Assembly: GCF_031143425.1 (NCBI RefSeq)
Contig: NC_090443.1
Coordinates: 1,053,568,554-1,053,632,553, forward strand
Reading direction: 5' to 3'
DNA length: 64,000 nt
DNA from: Pleurodeles waltl
Lineage: Eukaryota > Chordata > Amphibia > Caudata > Salamandridae
Part shown: one piece after another, positions 42,905-50,965 of the stretch
Position numbering within the stretch: position 1 is the stretch's first letter
Layout of the letters: each line of letters opens with the position of its first letter
The notes under the pieces: model-generated
The model's input: only the letters and a program-made list of their open reading frames with translations
The model's database searches: none
Told to the model about the DNA's origin: nothing
Translations under genes and position numbers: made by a program

Positions 42905-44980
42905 ATGTCGCAGAGAAAGTCTGGATTTAAGCCTTGTCGTGAGTGTGGAGGCAAGATGTCGGTGACGGATCCTCATTCCGATTGCCTTTGGTGTTTGAGC
43001 TCCGACCACGACGTCTCGACTTGTGATTCGTGTCAGCACATGAATCCGAAGGCCATTAAAGAACGCGAGGCGAAGCTGTTTATGGCCAAGTCAAAGGAGA
43101 AGCATCACAAGAAAAAGTCTTCTCCAAGACATCGGCGTCATCGAGACTCCCGGCGCCGTAGAGAATCTCGGCGTCATTCAAGGGAGGCTCGTTCCAGGTC
43201 TCCGGATCGGCGCCGGAGGACATGGGAGGTCAGCCCCACGGTGACGCCGCATCCTTCGACGCCGTTGCTCTCTCCGACGTCTCCAACTTCGCCTGGACAG
43301 GCGTCGGTGATTGAGGTATTGGAGCCTCAGGTGTTTTCTCCGGCGCAGATGCCGAGGCCGGCGTCGGGGTCGCCTCCGAGTCAGGCACCCCAGTATCCGG
43401 CTTTTCCCACCCCTGGAGCCGATAGTTCCGCATTCTTGAATGCGATGTATGCCATCTTCCAACAGATGGCTCCAGGGGGTGCTCCGGCTGGGCCTTTGGC
43501 CTTTTCTTTGGGTGATCCTGCGCCTCTTCGGCCGGCACCCTTTATGCCCTTTCTCCCGTTTGGGAACGTGGGCTCGGCGCCAGTGTCGGCGCCGGTGGCC
43601 GCTCCGATGGCTTCGGAGGGATTGGCCCCAGGGATTTCCATCCCGTCGACGTCGAGATTTCGGCCTGTGACTCCGGTGGGTCCATCCGTTTCATCTGCTC
43701 TTCAGTCGGCGCCGAAGTTACCTGTGGCGCCGGATGCGGCGTCGGTGGCTTCGGAAGATCGGCGCCGATCTCCGACTTCGGCGGAGGTGTTGTCGACTCC
43801 GCGGATTGAGCAACGACTGCATTCAAGGAGGCGTGCTCTCCGGGTACTAGAGGAGCAGGAGTACCAACGAGCCCTAGAGGAAGGAGAGCTAGAGGACTCG
43901 GGTGATGGGCTGCGTGGACTGGAGTCGGCCAGTGGGCTGGACACTTCCCCTGAGTGGGACCTTTCGTCCCCGGGGGAATATACCGAGGAAGCTGCTTCCT
44001 TTCATACAGTGGTACGGAAGGCAGCTAGTTTTTTGGACCTGCCTTTGCCGGTGGTGGAGGCGAAACAAAACCTTTTGACAGAGGTGTTGCATCCGGCCTC
44101 AGCCGCGGCGGAGCCTCTATTACCTTTTAATGACGCTCTGCTGGATCCGGTTTTAGAGGTGTGGAAGAAGCCGGCATCTTCCCCAGCAGTTCACAGAGCC
44201 GTGGCCAGGAGGTATCGGACGGCTCCAACTGATCCTGGTTTCCTATCTAGGCACCCTACGCCGGAGAGCTTGGTTGTGCAGGCCTCCTGTTCGTCCAAAT
44301 CAGCGCCTGGTTCTTTCCCGACGGTGCCTGGGGACAGAGACTCAAAAAAGCTAGAGGCGCAGTCGAAGAAGATTTTTTCGTCCTGCAATCTGGCGTTAAA
44401 AGCCACTAATGCGACCTGTATCCTGGGGAGGTATATTCATGCTCTGATGGATGACATCTCCTCTTCGTTTACAGAGCTTCCCCAGGGTCTTTTGGATCTT
44501 GTCTCTGATGCCCAGGCTGCTGCGACCCAAATTATCCAGACGGGACTGGATACCACCGACTCGGTAGCCAGAGCAATGGGCACAACTGTGGTGGAAAGGA
44601 GACAGGCCTGGCTACGTAACTCGGGCTTTTCGGCAGATGTACAGTCCACATTGTTGGATCTCCCGTTTGATGGGGACAAACTGTTTGGGGCTAAGGCTGA
44701 TTCGGCCTTGGAACGTTTTAAGGAGAGCAGGGCCACGGCTAAGTCGTTGGGACTCCAAGCTCCTTCTTCCACGGCCTCTTCCAGATTCTTCAGGAGGTTT
44801 CGTGGATTTGGGCGTGGCTCTTCCTCCTCTTCCTTTCGGGGAAGATATCAGCAACCTGCCTCTTCCCATCCCTATAGATCTTTTAGGGGGAGGGGTAGGG
44901 TCCGCACCAGGGGAGCCTCTCAGCAGCACTCTGCCTCTTCCTCATCCTCTGGCGGGGTGCAGCAGGGGAAGCAGCCTTAG
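42905..44980 (+). CDS. DIRS copy 1 ORF1 (Gag-like), 691 aa
   Basis: I chose the start at 42905 because MSQRKSGF is conserved in copy 2, although the frame is open from 42788. Residues 9-48 hold a Cys/His cluster (CRECGGK, CLWCL, CDSCQH), likely zinc-binding. Then comes a Lys/Arg/Ser block with RS dipeptides (RHRDSRRRRESRRHSREARSR split by short gaps), a long Pro/Ser-rich linker, and an acidic region with SPEWDLSSPGEYTEE. A helical capsid-like part includes PGDRDSKKLEAQSKKIF and ends with LDLPFDGDKLFGAKADSALE. The tail is Arg/Gly/Phe-rich (RRFRGFGRG, FRGRGRVRTRG). The role is inferred: particle formation and nucleic-acid binding. It overlaps the RT frame by 344 nt in the +1 frame. Confidence 0.85.
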   Translation: MSQRKSGFKPCRECGGKMSVTDPHSDCLWCLSSDHDVSTCDSCQHMNPKAIKEREAKLFMAKSKEKHHKKKSSPRHRRHRDSRRRRESRRHSREARSRSPDRRRRTWEVSPTVTPHPSTPLLSPTSPTSPGQASVIEVLEPQVFSPAQMPRPASGSPPSQAPQYPAFPTPGADSSAFLNAMYAIFQQMAPGGAPAGPLAFSLGDPAPLRPAPFMPFLPFGNVGSAPVSAPVAAPMASEGLAPGISIPSTSRFRPVTPVGPSVSSALQSAPKLPVAPDAASVASEDRRRSPTSAEVLSTPRIEQRLHSRRRALRVLEEQEYQRALEEGELEDSGDGLRGLESASGLDTSPEWDLSSPGEYTEEAASFHTVVRKAASFLDLPLPVVEAKQNLLTEVLHPASAAAEPLLPFNDALLDPVLEVWKKPASSPAVHRAVARRYRTAPTDPGFLSRHPTPESLVVQASCSSKSAPGSFPTVPGDRDSKKLEAQSKKIFSSCNLALKATNATCILGRYIHALMDDISSSFTELPQGLLDLVSDAQAAATQIIQTGLDTTDSVARAMGTTVVERRQAWLRNSGFSADVQSTLLDLPFDGDKLFGAKADSALERFKESRATAKSLGLQAPSSTASSRFFRRFRGFGRGSSSSSFRGRYQQPASSHPYRSFRGRGRVRTRGASQQHSASSSSSGGVQQGKQP

Positions 44981-46889
44981 GCTTCCACCATTTCCCACTC
45001 ACTCCTCTCCTGTAGGGGGAAGATTACAGCATTTTCTCACCAAATGGGAGACTGTTACGTCGGACACTTGGGTTCTCAGTGTTGTGGGAAAAGGCTACAC
45101 CCTTCCCTTTCGGGAGTTTCCGCCCCTCATCCCGCCCCGCCCTTCGTATTGTTCACAAGAACACCTCCTGTTGCTAGAACAGGAGGTAGAAGTCCTCCTT
45201 TTAAAGGGCGCGGTGGAGTTGGTCCCGGAGCAGGAAAGGGGTCAAGGAGTTTACTCAAGGTATTTCCTGATTCCCAAGAAGGATGGTCGTTTGAGACCAA
45301 TTCTGGACCTGAGGATCTTGAATTGGTTCCTCAAGCAGGAAAAGTTCAAGATGCTGACCCTAGCACAGGTGCTTTTGGCGTTGAACATGGAAGACTGGAT
45401 GGTGTCTGTCGACTTGCAGGATGCTTACTTTCATATCCCGATACTCAAGTCACACAGGAAGTATCTCCGGTTTGTGGTGGGATCGCAACACTACCAGTTT
45501 GCGGTCCTTCCGTTTGGTCTTACTTCAGCACCTCGAGTCTTCACGAAGGTGATGTCGGTGGTTGCGGCAGAGCTCAGAAGGAAGGGGATAGCAGTATTCC
45601 CTTACTTGGACGATTGGTTGATCAAAGCCAAGTCCCCGGAGCTTGTGTTGCGTCATCTGCAGTCAACAACCCAGTTGTTGTTCGACCTGGGCTTTTCGGT
45701 GAACGAGCCCAAATCTCACCTGGAGCCCTCTCAGCGCCTCCTGTTCATAGGGGCAGTACTGGATACGACATTGGGTCGGGCCTTTCCTCCGCCTCAGCGG
45801 ATTCAAGATATTCAGGATTTGGTTCCAATGTTTCGAGATGGAGCGGTAGTTCCAGTCCTCAAGGTCCTTCGTCTGCTCGGTCTTTTTGCCTCCTGCATTC
45901 TGTTGGTCACGCATGCTCGCTGGCACATGAGGGCTCTTCAGTGGTGCCTCCGAAGGCAGTGGTCTCAACACAGAGGGGATCTAGAGGGTACTGTCAAGAT
46001 CTCCAGAGATGCTGCTGTGGATTTGAAGTGGTGGATTGCAAGCAACAATCTTTCACAGGGAAAACCGTTCCAGCAGTCGCCACCAGTGGCCACAGTCATA
46101 ACGGATGCTTCCACTCTAGGGTGGGGAGCTCATCTGGGGGATCTGGAGATCAAAGGTCTTTGGTCTCCAGAGGAACAGATTTTTCACATCAATCTGTTAG
46201 AGTTACGGGCTGTACGTCTGGCTCTCAAGGCCTTCCTCCCTTCCCTTCGTGGTCAGTCGGTACAGGTCCTAACGGACAATACTACCACGATGTGGTACAT
46301 AAACAAGCAGGGAGGAGTGGGGTCGTACCTTCTCTGCAGAGAAGCTCTTCGACTATGGTCCTGGGCAAAGGACCATCGGATTTGCTTGATAGCAAACCAT
46401 CTGGCCGGAGTCTTGAACGTGCGTGCGGACAGTCTCAGTCGCCACTTCTCGGCAGACCACGAGTGGCGTCTCCATCCAGATCAAGTCCGTTTAATCTTCC
46501 AGAAGTGGGGGTTTCCTCGGGTAGATCTGTTCGCCACTCGAGAGAACGCGCATTGTCCGTTGTTCTGCAGCCTTCAGTATCCGATGCAGGAAGCGTTGGG
46601 GGACGCGTTTCAAATGACCTGGTGCGGCCAGTTGCTTTACGCGTTTCCTCCCATACCCTTGATTCCTCGAGTATTGAGGAAGATTCGCCAAGACCGGGCT
46701 CTAGTAATCGTAATAGCTCCGGATTGGCCAAGGAGGGTGTGGTACTCCGACCTTCTCCAACTCTCAACGTGCCCGCCGCTCCGTCTCCCTTTCAGGGCAG
46801 ACCTCCTCTCGCAGTCGCAGGGGCAGGTTCTACACCCCAACCTCCAGAGTCTGCACCTACATGCCTGGAGATTGAACGGGGCAACCTGA
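44637..46889 (+). CDS. DIRS copy 1 RT - RNase H - methyltransferase-like polyprotein
   Basis: A 750-codon open frame. Reverse transcriptase occupies about residues 180-380 (LIPKKDGRLRPILDLR at 211-226, catalytic D259 in VSVDLQDAYF, FPYLDDWL with D325/D326). RNase H occupies about 480-605 (D490 in VITDAST, E522 in LLELRA, D547 in LTDNTT, D598 in VRADSLSR). A C-terminal segment from about 615 to 715 (DLFATREN, GDAFQMTW, APDWPRRVWY) matches the methyltransferase-like domain found in DIRS-1 elements; its activity is uncertain. The first ATG is at 44637, but the first 110 codons overlap ORF1 and look unconstrained, so translation may come from frameshifting off ORF1. All catalytic residues are present. 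Confidence 0.9.
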   Translation: MYSPHCWISRLMGTNCLGLRLIRPWNVLRRAGPRLSRWDSKLLLPRPLPDSSGGFVDLGVALPPLPFGEDISNLPLPIPIDLLGGGVGSAPGEPLSSTLPLPHPLAGCSRGSSLRLPPFPTHSSPVGGRLQHFLTKWETVTSDTWVLSVVGKGYTLPFREFPPLIPPRPSYCSQEHLLLLEQEVEVLLLKGAVELVPEQERGQGVYSRYFLIPKKDGRLRPILDLRILNWFLKQEKFKMLTLAQVLLALNMEDWMVSVDLQDAYFHIPILKSHRKYLRFVVGSQHYQFAVLPFGLTSAPRVFTKVMSVVAAELRRKGIAVFPYLDDWLIKAKSPELVLRHLQSTTQLLFDLGFSVNEPKSHLEPSQRLLFIGAVLDTTLGRAFPPPQRIQDIQDLVPMFRDGAVVPVLKVLRLLGLFASCILLVTHARWHMRALQWCLRRQWSQHRGDLEGTVKISRDAAVDLKWWIASNNLSQGKPFQQSPPVATVITDASTLGWGAHLGDLEIKGLWSPEEQIFHINLLELRAVRLALKAFLPSLRGQSVQVLTDNTTTMWYINKQGGVGSYLLCREALRLWSWAKDHRICLIANHLAGVLNVRADSLSRHFSADHEWRLHPDQVRLIFQKWGFPRVDLFATRENAHCPLFCSLQYPMQEALGDAFQMTWCGQLLYAFPPIPLIPRVLRKIRQDRALVIVIAPDWPRRVWYSDLLQLSTCPPLRLPFRADLLSQSQGQVLHPNLQSLHLHAWRLNGAT

Positions 46890-47917
46890 GTTCCTTCTCT
46901 CTCCCGCCTGAGGTAGTGGATGTTATATTAGCGGCCAGGCGACACTCCACTAAATCTATCTACGCTAATAGGTGGTCTAAATTTGTTGCGTGGTGTGGAG
47001 AGAGGCAGATTGATCCTTTACAAGCTCATCTATCGGACGTTTTGTCTTTTGCTCTATCTCTGGCGCAGAAAGGTTGTGCAGTGGCTACCATTAAAGGTTA
47101 TTTATCGGCCTTGTCAGCCTTCATATGTCTTCCAGACCAACCATCTTTATTTAAATCCCCTATTGTTATCAGATTCTTGAAAGGTCTTCTAAATCAATAT
47201 CCTCCAAAGCCATTCGTTATGCCGCAATGGGATTTGTCCTTAGTCCTGACTTTCCTTATGGGGTCCCCTTTTGAACCTATGCATTCTTGCCCCTTGAGGT
47301 ATTTGTTTTTAAAAACAGTCTTCCTGATAGCTATAACATCAGCAAGGAGAGTGAGTGAGTTGCAGGCCTTATCAGTAAAACCCCCTTATACAACTTTTTA
47401 TGGGGATAAGGTGGTGTTGAGGACCAAGGCTGCTTTCCTCCCGAAGGTTGTTTCACCCTTCCATTTGGCTCAGGCAATTACTTTGTCCACGTTCTATCCT
47501 CCGCCTCATCCTTCCAAAGAGGAAGAAAGACTGCACCGTCTGGATCCAAAGAGAGCGTTGAGCTTCTTTATCGATAGAACAAAGGATTTCAGGCTGGAGG
47601 ATCAGCTGTTTATTGGATACGTGGGCAAGAGGAGAGGAAAGGCAGTCCACAAGAGAACACTATCCAGGTGGGTTGTTCTTTGCATTAAAATATGTTACTC
47701 TTTGGCAAAGAAGGATCCTCCTGAGGGCATTAGAGCTCATTCCACCAGAGCTAAGTCGGCCACTTCGGCCTTAGCCAGAGGTGTTCCTGTGGTCGACATC
47801 TGCAAGGCCGCAACTTGGTCGTCCCTTCACACTTTTGCAAAACATTACTGTTTAGATTCTGAGGTTAGAAGGGACGGCCATTTTGCACGGTCAGTGCTGC
47901 AGGATTTCTTGGTTTGA
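45044..47917 (+). CDS. DIRS copy 1 tyrosine recombinase frame, 957 codons
   Basis: The recognisable recombinase is residues about 630-957 (46930-47917). It has an N-terminal SAM-like core-binding part (ARRHSTKSIYANRWSKFVAW) and a catalytic domain with R769 in SARRVSELQAL, H899-x-x-R902 in RAHSTRAKSAT, W925 at the second His/Trp position and the nucleophile Y935 in AKHYCLD. The upstream 615 codons overlie the RT/RNase H frame in another phase and are Ser/Gly/Pro-rich with no fold I recognise. There is an ATG at 45044 but none between the RT stop and the domain, so the enzyme is made either from 45044 or by frameshift or splicing. Role: integration of the circular DNA intermediate. Confidence 0.85.
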   Translation: MGDCYVGHLGSQCCGKRLHPSLSGVSAPHPAPPFVLFTRTPPVARTGGRSPPFKGRGGVGPGAGKGSRSLLKVFPDSQEGWSFETNSGPEDLELVPQAGKVQDADPSTGAFGVEHGRLDGVCRLAGCLLSYPDTQVTQEVSPVCGGIATLPVCGPSVWSYFSTSSLHEGDVGGCGRAQKEGDSSIPLLGRLVDQSQVPGACVASSAVNNPVVVRPGLFGERAQISPGALSAPPVHRGSTGYDIGSGLSSASADSRYSGFGSNVSRWSGSSSPQGPSSARSFCLLHSVGHACSLAHEGSSVVPPKAVVSTQRGSRGYCQDLQRCCCGFEVVDCKQQSFTGKTVPAVATSGHSHNGCFHSRVGSSSGGSGDQRSLVSRGTDFSHQSVRVTGCTSGSQGLPPFPSWSVGTGPNGQYYHDVVHKQAGRSGVVPSLQRSSSTMVLGKGPSDLLDSKPSGRSLERACGQSQSPLLGRPRVASPSRSSPFNLPEVGVSSGRSVRHSRERALSVVLQPSVSDAGSVGGRVSNDLVRPVALRVSSHTLDSSSIEEDSPRPGSSNRNSSGLAKEGVVLRPSPTLNVPAAPSPFQGRPPLAVAGAGSTPQPPESAPTCLEIERGNLSSFSLPPEVVDVILAARRHSTKSIYANRWSKFVAWCGERQIDPLQAHLSDVLSFALSLAQKGCAVATIKGYLSALSAFICLPDQPSLFKSPIVIRFLKGLLNQYPPKPFVMPQWDLSLVLTFLMGSPFEPMHSCPLRYLFLKTVFLIAITSARRVSELQALSVKPPYTTFYGDKVVLRTKAAFLPKVVSPFHLAQAITLSTFYPPPHPSKEEERLHRLDPKRALSFFIDRTKDFRLEDQLFIGYVGKRRGKAVHKRTLSRWVVLCIKICYSLAKKDPPEGIRAHSTRAKSATSALARGVPVVDICKAATWSSLHTFAKHYCLDSEVRRDGHFARSVLQDFLV

Positions 47918-47961
47918 CCATTTAGGCACCCACCGCCGGGCGTGGTACTGCTTTGGGACTC

Positions 47962-48072
47962 TATTCATGAGGTGAGGAATCCACAGGTAGTTGTATCCAT
48001 CAGAAGAACGAGTTACTTACCTTCGGTAACGACTTTTCTGGTGGATACATTAGCTACCTGTGGATTCCTCAC
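47962..48072 (+). repeat. DIRS copy 1 internal complementary region (111 bp)
   Basis: The left part is the complement of the outer end of the left repeat (TATTCATGAGGTGAGG through CCATCAGAA). The right part is the complement of the outer end of the right repeat (AGAACGAGTTACTTACC through GATTCCTCAC). This places the two termini head to tail, as in the circle junction. In the DIRS model it templates completion of the ends. Confidence 0.93.
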
Positions 48073-48156
48073 GGTCCCACCCGCCTCCCCGTTGCCTTTA
48101 TGGTCTTGCCAAGTAATCCTTGAGTGCGCTCCTCTTGATCTTTGAGGGTGCAATAG

Positions 48157-48290
48157 ATGTATATATACAATATATTTATATATATATAGGTATATGTGTA
48201 TATATCTTTATGTATATACTTGGTGTGTGTATATATTTTTAAAAGAAAGAGTTTTATATATATATATATATATATATGTACATAAAAAAG
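48157..48290. repeat. TA/TG-rich microsatellite in DIRS copy 1 3' region
   Basis: Imperfect TATATA and TATGTATA runs with a clean (TA)n block at 48256-48276. DIRS copy 2 has a shorter related tract at 63436-63500. Confidence 0.85.
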
Positions 48291-48398
48291 ATTTACAGTT
48301 ATTCATACAATGTGGTGTATTTTTACAATATAATGGATGTTGCTTTGTTCTTTCATTGCATTGCCTGGTTGTTCTCATGCACGTAAAAAATGATTGGT

Positions 48399-48616
48399 AC
48401 TGACGTCCGCACGTCGTCGAGGACCTCTTATTGCCTGTATGACGTCAGACGGCGTCGCGTGCGAGACAGTGACGTCCTCGTCGACGTGCAGAGACTAGTA
48501 AGAAGATTTCCGTCGAATGCTGGCGCCATGGGAGTATTCATGAGGTGAGGAATCCACAGGTAGCTAATGTATCCACCAGAAAAGTCGTTACCGAAGGTAA
48601 GTAACTCGTTCTTCTG
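48399..48616 (-). repeat. DIRS copy 1 right inverted terminal repeat
   Basis: Complement of the left repeat plus a 38-nt outer extension (GTCGTTACCGAAGGTAAG to TTCTG) that the left end lacks. Such unequal ends are normal for DIRS elements. Confidence 0.9.
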
Positions 48617-49190
48617 GAGCACGTTTGGCTTGTTAGGGGACAGGCCGAGTTGGTCAAGCCACAGTTATGAAATATATCTTATTGAAAACTGTGGATGGTA
48701 TGGAATCTCATCTAATCTGGGTCCCTAACAGGAGCGATAGGTTTGTTCTGACCAGGTTCAGGTTTAACCTGTTGCATCATTTATTAGCCTCATGGAAGGG
48801 TTGGGTGAGCCACAGTTCTTTGTTGCCCTGTGGCTGCGACAATAGGTCTCTGCAGGACACAATGCACTTTGTTATGTTTTGGCATTATTTTAGTCATCCT
48901 AGGAAGCTGTTCCTGGTCCGGTTATTGAAGAGGTTGAACTGTGTAAAGGTACGTCTTGCACTTAATTATCTTCAGATGCTACCAAATGAATTTATACTCT
49001 GCGTTGTTTTAGATTTTTTATGCTCTAGACTTGATTGAGCTCAATAGATTTACTGCAGATCATTCCTTTTCTCAAATGGATTTTATGAATGTTCTTTGTT
49101 TTATGCTGATTTTATAACTTGTTTGTATTTGTTTTATGGTTCTTTTATGGTTATTGTATTGTGTATAACCAAACAAAGATTTTATAAGTA
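48617..49190 (+). pseudogene. LINE ORF2 C-terminal part, piece 2, and 3' UTR
   Basis: Continues the protein of piece 1 across the DIRS insertion (reading EHVWLVRG at 48617). A frame change near 48667 leads into FVLTRFRFNLLHHLL and a terminal Cys/His group (LPCGCDN...MHFVMFWHYF). This is the zinc-like tail seen at the end of several LINE ORF2 proteins. The stop is at 49036-49038, followed by an AT-rich 3' UTR. The exact 3' terminus is not visible. Confidence 0.6.
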
Positions 49191-49299
49191 AAGTAAGATC
49201 TTTAATTTGTTTGTCACAATAAATTTGACAGCGTTTATGTAGAACTTTTCTCAGTACTTTCCTGTATTGTCTTTTAGCAATGGGCCAATTCCCTGGACT

Positions 49300-49563
49300 T
49301 CGTGAGTGCAGGGATACCATTACACGTGTGCACTACATATCTGTTAAAACATATATGTAGCTTCACAATGGTAACTCTGAATATGGCCATGTGAGGTGTT
49401 TAAGATCACAGAATTGTCCCCCCATTCCAAATCTGGTATTGGGGGGCCAATCCCATGCATCCTGGGGGCTCCACCATGGACCCCCAGTACTGCCAAACCT
49501 GCTCTCTGAGATTTCCACTGCAGCCCCAGCTGCTGCCACCTCACAGACAGGTTTCTACCCTCC
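49300..49563 (+). repeat. LTR fragment, sense
   Basis: The tract from CATATATGTAGCTTCAC through CACAGACAGGTTTCTACCCTCC matches, in sense, the middle of the long-LTR family. The 3' part corresponds to the complement of 660-722. It is truncated at both ends and abuts DIRS family B sequence. Confidence 0.5.
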
Positions 49564-50965
49564 TTGAAGGAATATATATTCAGCAATCGTTTCAAGATCA
49601 ACAACACACATGCGCCCAAGAACAACAGCACGAGCCAACAGTGCAGATGCCAGTGTCACTAATTGCCAATTTGCAGCATATGATGCAAGATTATTACAGT
49701 GGATTCCCACCACCAGGATCAACCACTCCACATTTGCAACTACAGTTAAGTCCTTCTTCCAGAGACCGACCCGCGGAGTTTCAAGTACCTACAGTACCGT
49801 TACCACCTCCATCTCCACCTCCCGAAAATGATCCACTTTCCTCTGCAGAAGATCAGGAAGAAGGAGAGATATAGGACACTGCCTCACTCCCCACTGAATG
49901 GGATGATTACCAGATGCAAACACCATCCCCCTTTACGCCACCACCAGTAGATTCTCCACCACAGGATATTGGGGGGGTTCCATAGTGTAATGGAAAGAGC
50001 AGCTAAAAGGTTCCAGCTTCCCGTTGTAACTAAACAGTCGGATTGCTTCCTTTATGACTTTAAGGAAGACAACAGGAAGTCAGTTAATGTGATCCCAATT
50101 GCGGACTTCATCTCGGAACACGGCCTTAAAGTAATGCAGACCCCATCTTCTATTCCAGCGCTACTTCCTAGACTGGACAAAAAATACGAAGCACCAGAGA
50201 ATTAACCAGCTTGTTTAATTGGTCAACCTAAACCTGACTCCGTAATATCTCAGGCGGCCCAACGCAGGTCAGAAATCAACCCTCTCTGCTTTCCGCGCCC
50301 CCAGATAAGGAAGGACGGTGCTTACATACAATAGTAAAAAGTTCTCCACAATGGTTGCTACAACGGTCAGGGCAGCAAACTCATTGGCGATTCTAGGCAG
50401 ATACGACCAACAGATCTGGTCGGACATCTCCCGATACATCGATTTCCTTCCCAAGGATACTAGAGCTGAAGCTCGGAAGAAATTGCAAGAGGGAGAAAAG
50501 ATCTCTGCTGAGATCATAGACTGTGCAATAGATGTGTCATCCACAGGTTTTCGCCAGCTAGCCGGAGCGGCAGTCCTAAGACGGAAGGGGTGGCTAAAGG
50601 CTACTTCCTTCCACCCAGAGGTTCAGATTAAAGTTCTGGATATGCCATATGATGGGGAGCTACTGTTTGGAAAGCACGTCAATGACGCGCTACAATCAAT
50701 AAAAATGGAAATGGACACAGCTTGATTGTTTGGTACTCTACAATTCAAAAGGCAGCCCTTTCAAGGGGCAAAAGGCAGAGGAATGTATTCTTACAGAGGT
50801 GGCCTGCATCAGTATGAACAGTACAAACCTTACCAGGGCCAGTTTCATTCAGCCACCAATCAACAACACCAACAATCCTATCGGCAACCACTATCTGCAG
50901 CCTACAGACATACCACAAGAGGAAAGTCTTTGTATAGAGGCAAGGACACAGCCAGAAAACACTGA
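49564..50965 (+). pseudogene. DIRS family B ORF1 (Gag-like), degenerate
   Basis: A Gln/Pro-rich N part (49564-49874) ends in the acidic SSAEDQEEGEI. After stops, the conserved helical part follows at 50318-50725 (AANSLAILGRYDQQIWSD, LDMPYDGELLFGKHVND). The latter matches LDLPFDGDKLFGAKADS of DIRS copy 1 at the same place. The tail is Tyr/Gln/Arg-rich (YRGGLHQYEQY). At least three stops or shifts. Confidence 0.65.

Larger units (their letters stand above)
42622..48616 (+). mobile_element. DIRS retrotransposon copy 1, near full length (6.0 kb)
   Basis: Unequal inverted terminal repeats (42622-42801 and 48399-48616), an internal complementary region (47962-48072) and three long overlapping frames (Gag-like ORF1, RT-RNase H-methyltransferase-like, tyrosine recombinase) give the complete DIRS-1 type architecture. 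TTCTG stands at both borders and once in the reconstructed LINE target. This fits recombinase-mediated integration of a circle at a short shared core rather than a staggered-cut duplication. All three frames are open, so this copy could be functional. It is flanked on both sides by pieces of one LINE. Confidence 0.93.

Noticed and set aside
43178..44929. Several 70-110 codon minus-strand frames opposite DIRS ORF1
   Set aside because: Shadows of a GC-rich coding region; none is kept intact with similar text in a way that suggests an antisense gene.
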